11,446 nt of DNA. It comes from an uncultured Gammaproteobacteria bacterium. GTDB taxonomy: Bacteria; Pseudomonadota; Gammaproteobacteria; Acidiferrobacterales; CAJVXG01. The translations under genes were made by a program, and so were the position numbers. The notes below the pieces were generated by a model. That model was not told where the DNA came from. It ran no database searches and saw only the letters and a list, made by a program, of their open reading frames with translations. The first letter of the stretch is position 1; each line of letters starts with the position of its first letter. Shown here in pieces: positions 5,893 to 11,446 of the stretch. Location: contig CAJVXG010000035.1 of NCBI GenBank assembly GCA_913009215.1, positions 1-11,446 of the forward strand. The letters run 5' to 3'.

Positions 5893-7329
5893 ATGACAAC
5901 AGTCAATATTCAGATCACTGGCAATAACACTGATAGTCTGCATATCGCCATCGTCGGTAGTGGCTCCGGCGCCTTTGCCGCTGCGATCAAGGCGGTGGAG
6001 AATGGCGCGCAGGTAACTATGATCGAGGGCGGCGAGGTCATCGGCGGCACCTGTGTCAACATTGGCTGTGTGCCGTCCAAGGTCATGATCCGTGGCGCCC
6101 ACATTGCCCATCTGCAAGGACATCACAATTTTAATGGTTTGCCGTTGAACACACCCAGGATTGATCGCAAGGCTATGGTAAGGCAACAACAACAGTTGGT
6201 AGAGACGCTGCGCCACACCAAATACGAAAACATTCTGGGAGCCAACCCTGATATTAACTTAATTCGTGGGATGGCGCGGTTTAAAGACGCCAGCACACTT
6301 GTCGTCACCAAAGCAGATGGTGATGAGAAAGAGATTACCGCGGATCGTATTCTGTTGGCGGTGGGCGCCAGTCCTGCCATACCCGACATTAAGGGCTTGC
6401 AAGACACCCCCTATTGGACATCAACCGAGGCATTAATAGCAGAAAGTATTCCAGAACATTTGATTGTATTGGGCGCCTCAGTGGTTGCACTGGAACTGGC
6501 ACAGGCCTTTCGTCACCTCGGTGCCGGGGTGACAGTGCTGGCTCGCTCAACCTTGTTATCGAAAGAAGACCCGGAAATCGGCAGAGGCCTGATGCAGGCG
6601 TTTGAAGACGAAGGAATCAAGATTATGCTCAATACCTTGCCGGATTCAGTGAGTCACGATGGCGAGCGCTTTGCCCTGAAGACTAACAACGGTGACATAA
6701 GTGGTGATCAGCTACTGATTGCCACCGGTCGTGCGCCCAATACAGCGGCCTTGAATCTGGATAATGCGGGAGTGAAAACCGACAAACGCGGCCGTATTCT
6801 TATTGATGATCACATGCGCACTAATGTTGAAAACATTTACGCCGCCGGTGATTGCACTGGCCAACCACAATTTGTATATGTGGCCGCAGCCGCGGGTACC
6901 CGTGCCGCCCGTAACATGACCGGTGATGATGCAGCCATCGATTTATCCGTCATGCCGACGGTGGTGTTTACCGATCCTCAAGTGGGTACCGTGGGTTTAA
7001 CCGAGCAGAAAGCCAGGGATCAAGGGTTGGATATAGACAGCCGCACGCTGGATCTGGAAAACGTACCGCGTGCACTGGCTAATTTTGACACTCGTGGTTT
7101 TATCAAACTGGTGGCAGAAAAAGACAATGGCCGTATCGTCGGTTGTCAGGTATTGGCGCATGAAGGCGGCGAAATTATCCAGACGGCGGCCCTGGCCATT
7201 CGCAACTGCACGACCATTCAGGAGCTGGCCGACCTGATGTTCCCCTACTTAACGATGGTAGAAGGCCTAAAACTGACGGCACAAACCTTTACTAAAGATG
7301 TCAAACTATTGTCTTGCTGTGCAGGTTGA
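5893..7329 (+). CDS. merA: MerA, mercuric reductase (short form without N-terminal HMA domain)
   Basis: This 478-residue flavoprotein reduces Hg(II) to volatile Hg(0) using NADPH. Visible motifs are the FAD-binding GSGSGAFAAA (22-31), the redox-active disulfide GGTCVNIGCVPSK with Cys54 and Cys59, the pyridine-nucleotide site around GASVVALELA (about 194-203), and the second FAD motif YAAGDCTGQPQFVYV. The C-terminal pair Cys475-Cys476 in LSCCAG takes Hg(II) from the neighbouring subunit of the dimer. The N-terminal NmerA/HMA domain of the 561-residue Tn501 enzyme is absent: only about 15 residues precede the catalytic core, and no CxxC lies there. GGAG, eight bases before the ATG, falls within the end of merB. 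No clear rho-independent terminator follows, so some readthrough into the downstream genes is possible. Confidence 0.96.
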   Translation: MTTVNIQITGNNTDSLHIAIVGSGSGAFAAAIKAVENGAQVTMIEGGEVIGGTCVNIGCVPSKVMIRGAHIAHLQGHHNFNGLPLNTPRIDRKAMVRQQQQLVETLRHTKYENILGANPDINLIRGMARFKDASTLVVTKADGDEKEITADRILLAVGASPAIPDIKGLQDTPYWTSTEALIAESIPEHLIVLGASVVALELAQAFRHLGAGVTVLARSTLLSKEDPEIGRGLMQAFEDEGIKIMLNTLPDSVSHDGERFALKTNNGDISGDQLLIATGRAPNTAALNLDNAGVKTDKRGRILIDDHMRTNVENIYAAGDCTGQPQFVYVAAAAGTRAARNMTGDDAAIDLSVMPTVVFTDPQVGTVGLTEQKARDQGLDIDSRTLDLENVPRALANFDTRGFIKLVAEKDNGRIVGCQVLAHEGGEIIQTAALAIRNCTTIQELADLMFPYLTMVEGLKLTAQTFTKDVKLLSCCAG

Positions 7330-7351
7330 TCAAGACCTGGTAGATTTTAAA

Positions 7352-7367
7352 CACGATAATTATAGTG
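7352..7367. promoter_or_regulatory. Near-perfect 16-bp palindrome upstream of the efflux cluster
   Basis: CACGATAATTATAGTG is palindromic at seven of eight pairs. It lies in the 121-bp gap after merA, centred about 91 bp before the predicted transcription start of the small exported protein. It could bind a dimeric regulator, but AT-rich palindromes also arise by chance and I recognise no named operator. Confidence 0.25.
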
Positions 7368-7433
7368 AATAACAACATCTGCCTGCCAGCTGTGTTGAAC
7401 CCAGCCCGCATAAGAGAGGCATTTTTCACAAGA

Positions 7434-7451
7434 GTTGCTATAATTGCGCCA
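7434..7451 (+). promoter_or_regulatory. Extended -10 promoter predicting a leaderless transcript
   Basis: TG at 7436-7437 plus TATAAT at 7439-7444 form a perfect extended -10 element (TGnTATAAT). The -35 region (GAGGCA at 7416-7421, 17-bp spacer) is poor, as is usual when the extension is present. A start seven bases after the hexamer falls exactly on the A of the ATG at 7451. No Shine-Dalgarno sequence stands between. Confidence 0.6.
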
Positions 7452-7762
7452 TGAGAAAGTTGCTTACAATAGGAATCATATCCCTGATGCTGATCACGCC
7501 GGCGTTATCGGCGGCCTATCAGCATCTCGTGAAATATGAAAACACCCCGGTGCCGATACTATCGATGCAGGATGTTTCCCATAGTGATCATGAATCCACA
7601 CTCATGTATGACCATTGTAGTCATTTTGCCGCACATTTTGTCGCCCTGCCTTCTGCCAAAGAACGGGAATTTACCGATAACTCGAAGTGGTTGGCATTTT
7701 ATCCAGGTGACCTGATGGGTTATCTATTGCTGGACCTGCCCTACTCCCCTCCCAAATCGTAG
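7451..7762 (+). CDS. Small exported His-containing protein of unknown function
   Basis: I do not recognise this 103-residue protein. It has a clear signal peptide (MRKLLTIGIISLMLITPALSA, cleavage near residue 21). The mature part has a His/Asp/Cys cluster at about residues 43-62 (HSDHES, then YDHCSHFAAH), which could bind a metal, and a Pro-rich end. One Cys (residue 56) is present. Small His-rich exported proteins of unrelated sequence, such as CzcI, precede czcC in known Czc operons, so the position fits an accessory role in periplasmic metal sensing or delivery; that is inference. The ATG coincides with the predicted transcription start and has no SD, so initiation would be leaderless. The next gene begins 78 bp after its stop. 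Confidence 0.7.
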   Translation: MRKLLTIGIISLMLITPALSAAYQHLVKYENTPVPILSMQDVSHSDHESTLMYDHCSHFAAHFVALPSAKEREFTDNSKWLAFYPGDLMGYLLLDLPYSPPKS

Positions 7763-7783
7763 CGATTCCGAATCTGATCTAAA

Positions 7784-7804
7784 CCCGGCCCGGATGTGGC
7801 CGGG
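7784..7804 (+). repeat. GC-rich hairpin between the small exported gene and the outer-membrane factor gene
   Basis: CCCGGCC (7784-7790) and GGCCGGG (7798-7804) form a perfect 7-bp stem with a 7-base loop. There is no T-tract after it, so it is not a canonical terminator. It may stabilise or divide the mRNA, setting a different level for the efflux genes. Confidence 0.5.
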
Positions 7805-7840
7805 CGCACGCTATATCTAACGATTTATCGAGGAAAAATT

Positions 7841-9172
7841 ATGGTTTTATCCCATAAAAAGACCGGGAGCCTGTGGGTTCTGGTTTTGATGTGCATACCG
7901 TTTATGTCTTTGGCAGAGCAACCGCGCACTGAAAAATTCGGAAAAACAAATATCGGAACGCTTGGCGTTACGCTGGCACCAAGCCGTCTTGTGTTGTCGC
8001 GCGAGCAGGCCGTGCAGCTGGCGCTACAGGCAAACCCCAACGTTCGGCTTTCCGCTCAGCAGATTGCCGCCGCAAAGGCAAGGCGCTTACAGGCGGGCGG
8101 GCTGGACTCGCCCACCTTGTTCTGGGAATGGGAGGAAGTGAAGCGCTTTAGCCCCAGTCAGTTTGGTAACCAGGTCATTGGTATTGAGCAAAGCCTTAAA
8201 TGGTTTGGTGTACGGAAGGCCCGTAAACGAGCAGCGGATATCGGTATTTCGGTATTTCAGGCCAACCAGTTACGGGTGCAACAGCGTACCATAGCCAGGA
8301 TACATAAGGCCTTTGACCAGGTGCTGTTGGCCCAGGAAAATGTCACCCTGGTGAAGAACATACTGCGGCGCGTTGAAGAGGCTGTGGTCATCACCCGTGC
8401 CCGTTTTCGCAGCGGCAATGCGCAGTATATCGATGTGCTACGTACCCGTATATCTTTACAGCGTCTGCAAAATTTATTAAGGGAAGCGACACTGGCGGAG
8501 TCCCGCAACCTTAGGCATTTTAATTTATTGCTGGGTCGACCCGAAAATACCTCCGTAGAACTTCGTGGGAAACTGGATTTCAGACCCGAAACATTTATAC
8601 CGAAGGCAGTTCTTGACCGCATTGATAATGAAGGACCAAGCATTGTTTTGCTGCAAAGGCGGATTGACCAGGCTCGACAGAATTACCGGGTGCAACGTAA
8701 AAATCGGGCGCCAGAAGTGACACTTAGCCTGGGGCGGCAACGACTTTTTGATAACAACAACATCGATTACGCCTGGGCAGGCCAGGTGAGTTTGAAGTTT
8801 CCATTCCCGGGAAGCGATCGTCAACGTGGTCTGGAGCAGGAAGCACAGGTCATGGTAGAGACTGCTCGCAACCGTACGCGAGCCTTGCTGGCGCAAATTC
8901 GCTCGCGATTACGTCAGAGGATCGATGAAGCCAATACCTTGAGTACGCAATTGCTCAGTTTCCGGGAAAAAACTTTACTCGACGCCGACGACCAACTCAA
9001 AGCAGCACGTCAGGCCTACAGTGTGAGACGCATTGACGCCCTTAATCTTGTCGATGTTTACCGCACCTATCTGGAAACACGAAAGAATTACTACACACTA
9101 TTGGTTCGCTATCGTTCGGCCAGTATAGACATCAAGACCAACGGCGAGGACCTGTGGGAGATTGAATTATGA
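7841..9172 (+). CDS. Outer-membrane factor of a heavy-metal RND efflux system (TolC/CzcC family)
   Basis: The ATG at 7841 is preceded by CGAGGAAAA and starts a signal peptide cleaved near SLA-E (25/26). A GTG at 7796 in the same frame lies inside the hairpin and has no SD. The product has 443 residues, normal for CzcC-type outer-membrane factors. The mature protein opens with a TolC-family repeat (LSREQAVQLALQANPNVRLSA) and continues with long helices separated by short beta segments, as in the trimeric channel-tunnel. A second repeat begins about residue 245. No lipobox cysteine is seen at the cleavage site, so it is probably not lipid-anchored. It would form the exit duct for the adaptor and pump encoded downstream. 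Its stop overlaps the start of the adaptor gene by four bases (ATGA), indicating translational coupling. Confidence 0.88.
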   Translation: MVLSHKKTGSLWVLVLMCIPFMSLAEQPRTEKFGKTNIGTLGVTLAPSRLVLSREQAVQLALQANPNVRLSAQQIAAAKARRLQAGGLDSPTLFWEWEEVKRFSPSQFGNQVIGIEQSLKWFGVRKARKRAADIGISVFQANQLRVQQRTIARIHKAFDQVLLAQENVTLVKNILRRVEEAVVITRARFRSGNAQYIDVLRTRISLQRLQNLLREATLAESRNLRHFNLLLGRPENTSVELRGKLDFRPETFIPKAVLDRIDNEGPSIVLLQRRIDQARQNYRVQRKNRAPEVTLSLGRQRLFDNNNIDYAWAGQVSLKFPFPGSDRQRGLEQEAQVMVETARNRTRALLAQIRSRLRQRIDEANTLSTQLLSFREKTLLDADDQLKAARQAYSVRRIDALNLVDVYRTYLETRKNYYTLLVRYRSASIDIKTNGEDLWEIEL

Positions 9173-10374
9173 ACCTTGCAAGTAAAGAAGAATCGAGACA
9201 AATCAAAATGATCTGTAAATTGGGCGTGTATTTGTTTTTTGCCCTTTTGTCTACCACGGTCGCTAACATAAGCAATGCATCCGGGGATAATCATGGCCAT
9301 GATCGCGGACATAAAGCTGGTGAAAAAAAGTCTCATCCCGAGAACAAGAATCACAAGGAGGGGCCAGGTAACCATAGAGAGGAAAACACGGTAACCATCA
9401 AACCGGAGTCTCTACGTGCCCAGGGTATCATCGTCAGGGCCATAGTGCCGCGTTCACTGGGTGATGTGCTGAGTGTCCCGACAGAAATAAAATTTAACGA
9501 ACGTCGCCGGGAGATTATAACCGCACGTAGCAGTGGTTGGGTAAAAAAGGTAAAGGTGTTTAATAACCAGCGCGTTCGAAAATATCAATATTTAGCCAGC
9601 GTTTACAGTCCCGATTTCCTCAGTGCGCAACAGGAATATATGTTAATCGTTAACCGTGCCAGGCTTTCATCCAGTAGTGCAGACAAAGAAAATCAGGCAT
9701 TACTGGATGATGCCCGGCAACGACTGCGCATCTTTGGCTTGACCCACAACGAAATCAAAAGACTTGGAGAAACCGGGAAAGCCTTTGCCCATCAACACAT
9801 CCACAGCCCGATTAACGGCATTGTTATTGAGCACAAAATTAATGCCGGGGACACCATTGAACCGGGACAAAAATTGTATGTCATCGCCGATCTACGTACC
9901 GTATGGGCACAAATATCCCTGACGGAGACATTGCTGGGCCGGGTACGCCGTGGCCAAACGGTTATCCTGAAGGTTAAGGCCTATCCCAAACAGAATTTTC
10001 GTGGTCGTATAGTTTCAATCGGTGCCAGTGTCGATGAATCTACGCGGACGGTAAAGGCGCGTGCCTTGATCGTAAATCGTCGCTATTTATTAAAACCCGG
10101 TATGTTTGCTACGGCCTATATTTATCTTAAAGGGGGTAAACCGGTTATGGCTGTGCCGCAAGCGGCGGTATTACGCAGCCCGGACGGCGATTGGGTGGTG
10201 CTGGTTGAGAAACAAGCCGGGCAGTTTAAAGCGGAGGAAATTAAACGCATACGTACCGTTGGCAAAAAAACGGTTATCGAAGGCCTGAAGCCCGGTACCC
10301 GGGTGGTAGTGAAAGGCGCTTTTTTTATTCAATCGGAGCTCGCCAAATCCGGTTTTTCAGTGCACAACCATTAA
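9169..10374 (+). CDS. Periplasmic adaptor (membrane-fusion protein) of a heavy-metal RND efflux system, CzcB/CusB-like
   Basis: This 401-residue protein has an N-terminal hydrophobic segment (about 15-34) that anchors or exports it. A charged, His-rich linker follows (residues 42-69, with His42, 44, 48, 56, 62 and 69), which may sample metal in the periplasm. The core has the family layout: a strand region and lipoyl half-motif (IITARSSGWVKKVKVFNNQRV), a helical hairpin from SPDFLSAQQEYM onward, the second lipoyl half (HQHIHSPINGIVIEHKINAGD), then the beta-barrel (LYVIADLRTVWAQISLTE) and the membrane-proximal domain. Adaptors of this kind link the RND pump to the outer-membrane factor. The start overlaps the upstream stop (ATGA). 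The RND gene follows after 12 bp. Metal specificity cannot be assigned. Confidence 0.9.
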   Translation: MNLASKEESRQIKMICKLGVYLFFALLSTTVANISNASGDNHGHDRGHKAGEKKSHPENKNHKEGPGNHREENTVTIKPESLRAQGIIVRAIVPRSLGDVLSVPTEIKFNERRREIITARSSGWVKKVKVFNNQRVRKYQYLASVYSPDFLSAQQEYMLIVNRARLSSSSADKENQALLDDARQRLRIFGLTHNEIKRLGETGKAFAHQHIHSPINGIVIEHKINAGDTIEPGQKLYVIADLRTVWAQISLTETLLGRVRRGQTVILKVKAYPKQNFRGRIVSIGASVDESTRTVKARALIVNRRYLLKPGMFATAYIYLKGGKPVMAVPQAAVLRSPDGDWVVLVEKQAGQFKAEEIKRIRTVGKKTVIEGLKPGTRVVVKGAFFIQSELAKSGFSVHNH

Positions 10375-10386
10375 AGGAATCCGATT

Positions 10387-11446
10387 ATGCTGAATAAATT
10401 AATCGATTTTTCGGTATTTAACCGTTTGCTGGTGGTATTGGCGCTATTAGCGGCGCTGGTCGGGGGGACACTGATCCTGCCCAAGCTTAACCTTGATGCC
10501 TTCCCCGATGTCACCAACGTCCAGGTGACAATCAATACCGAGGCCTCGGGCCTGGCCGCGGTCGAGGTGGAACAGCTCATTACCTATCCCATAGAGGCCG
10601 TTATGTACGCGTTGCCGGATGTGGAAGAGGTGCGTTCGATTTCCAAGACCGGCTTGTCCGCAGTTACGGTCGTGTTTAAAGAGGGCACCAATATTTATTT
10701 TGCCCGGCAATTGATTTTTGAACGATTACAGGCGGCCAGGGAACAGATCCCATCGGGTGTTGGTGTGCCGGAAATTGGTCCCAACACCTCCGGTCTGGGT
10801 CAGATATACCAATATATGTTGCGTACCGATGATCCGGGGCGTTACGACGTGCAAACATTGCGCAGTTTGAACGACTGGGTGGTGAAGTTATTGCTGATGC
10901 CGGTCGACGGTGTCACCGAAGTTTTGTCCTTTGGTGGCAAGGTCCGTCAATACCAGGTCAATGTCGATCCGCAGCGCCTGCTGAGTTTTAAACTACGCAT
11001 CCAGGATATTGTCGAGGTTATAGAAAACAATAATCGCAATGCCGGTGGCTGGTATCTTGACCGTGGCGCCGAACAACTGGTTATTCGTGGCGTTGGCTGG
11101 GTACGCAGCGGCAAAAACGGATTACGCGATATAGCCAACATACCGTTAAAAACGCGAGACGGTGTTGTTGTCAGAGTCGGAGACGTAGCAAAGGTTGAGT
11201 TTGGTCCCGAGATTCGTCAGGGAGCTGTCACAATTACGACAAGAGACAGCGAGGGCAAACCACAGCCCCGGGGTGAAGTGGTTGCCGGTATTGTTTTAAA
11301 ACGCATGGGTGCCAACACCAAGGCCACGATTGATGGCATCAAGGAGCGTCTGCCGGCAATCCAGGCCGCCCTGCCCGACGGAGTCCGTTTGGTGCCGTTC
11401 TACGATCAGTCTGATCTGGTTAATCGCGCCGTAACCACGGTGTCCA
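10387..11446 (+). CDS. Heavy-metal RND efflux pump (CzcA/CusA family), 3' end outside the window
   Basis: The frame is open from the ATG at 10387 to the right edge (353 codons of a protein that normally has about 1,000-1,070). An AAAGGA sits about nine bases before the ATG. Residues about 13-31 form the first membrane segment. LNLDAFPDVTNVQV (about 37-50) and EVEQLITYPIEAVM are the classic N-terminal signature of the heavy-metal-efflux RND branch. The rest seen is the first periplasmic porter region, with conserved FGGKVRQYQV and NNRNAGG stretches. The pump uses proton influx to drive metal export through the adaptor and outer-membrane factor encoded upstream. The residues that separate divalent (Zn/Co/Cd/Ni) from monovalent (Cu/Ag) pumps lie beyond the window, so the substrate is left open. 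Confidence 0.93.
   Translation, partial: MLNKLIDFSVFNRLLVVLALLAALVGGTLILPKLNLDAFPDVTNVQVTINTEASGLAAVEVEQLITYPIEAVMYALPDVEEVRSISKTGLSAVTVVFKEGTNIYFARQLIFERLQAAREQIPSGVGVPEIGPNTSGLGQIYQYMLRTDDPGRYDVQTLRSLNDWVVKLLLMPVDGVTEVLSFGGKVRQYQVNVDPQRLLSFKLRIQDIVEVIENNNRNAGGWYLDRGAEQLVIRGVGWVRSGKNGLRDIANIPLKTRDGVVVRVGDVAKVEFGPEIRQGAVTITTRDSEGKPQPRGEVVAGIVLKRMGANTKATIDGIKERLPAIQAALPDGVRLVPFYDQSDLVNRAVTTVS

Noticed and set aside
5893..5940. N-terminal HMA (NmerA) domain of MerA
   Set aside because: Only about 15 residues precede the FAD-binding strand and no CxxC is present; upstream sequence in frame is the end of merB.
5857..6216. Minus-strand frame of 119 codons opposite merB/merA
   Set aside because: It is antisense to the conserved FAD and CVNIGC motif region of merA; no supporting start signal or domain.
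7784..7804. Rho-independent terminator after the small exported gene
   Set aside because: The stem is perfect but no T-tract follows, so it is listed as a hairpin only.
7796..7840. Upstream GTG start for the outer-membrane factor gene
   Set aside because: It falls inside the GC hairpin, lacks an SD and adds residues before a normal signal peptide; the ATG at 7841 has GAGG upstream.
1..11446. Transposase, terminal inverted repeats, integrase/att sites, CRISPR or RNA genes
   Set aside because: mer genes are often on transposons, but no such gene or repeat pair could be recognised on either strand.

Overview
This window is a heavy-metal (chiefly mercury) resistance region from a Gram-negative bacterium. 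Signal peptides, outer-membrane barrel proteins, a tripartite RND efflux system and a proteobacterial-style mer operon point to a proteobacterium, most likely a gammaproteobacterium. The lineage is an inference from gene content and sequence style, not a measurement. No insertion sequence, transposase, tRNA, rRNA or CRISPR array is visible, so there is no direct evidence here for the mobile element that often carries mer genes.

The left part (1-3731) is a minus-strand gene cluster read away from merR. In transcription order it holds an outer-membrane 'transporter'-type barrel (3731-2916), a small exported HMA-domain protein (2856-2560), a MerT-like membrane protein (2539-2141), a MerP-like HMA protein (2094-1774), a second barrel protein paralogous to the first but broken by a one-base frameshift (1684-756), and a membrane-anchored NHL-repeat protein running off the left edge (731-1). 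Between the MerP-like gene and the second barrel lies what looks like the C-terminal relic of another HMA domain. The cluster is preceded by a MerR-family-type promoter with a 19-bp spacer, whose dyad resembles ZntR/CadR-class operators rather than the mer operator. A degenerate second copy lies 74 bp closer to the gene.

The middle part (3944-7329) is a broad-spectrum mer operon on the plus strand: merR, a mer operator/promoter with a 20-bp spacer, then merT, merP, merB and merA. MerT and MerP bring Hg(II) in, MerB cleaves the C-Hg bond of organomercurials, and MerA reduces Hg(II) to Hg(0). All key cysteines are present. MerA lacks the N-terminal HMA domain found in longer MerA proteins. merR is co-directional with the structural genes rather than divergent from them.

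The right part (7451 to the end) begins with a small exported His-containing protein of unknown function, placed directly behind a perfect extended -10 promoter that predicts a leaderless transcript. It is followed by a heavy-metal RND efflux system in CzcC-CzcB-CzcA order: a TolC-family outer membrane factor, a His-rich periplasmic adaptor, and the first 353 residues of the RND pump. The metal exported cannot be assigned because the substrate-determining part of the pump lies beyond the window.

Together the region couples mercury import and reduction, organomercurial breakdown, RND metal efflux and a second, differently controlled set of MerT/MerP-like components whose job is unclear. That divergent cluster is the least conventional part of the window.
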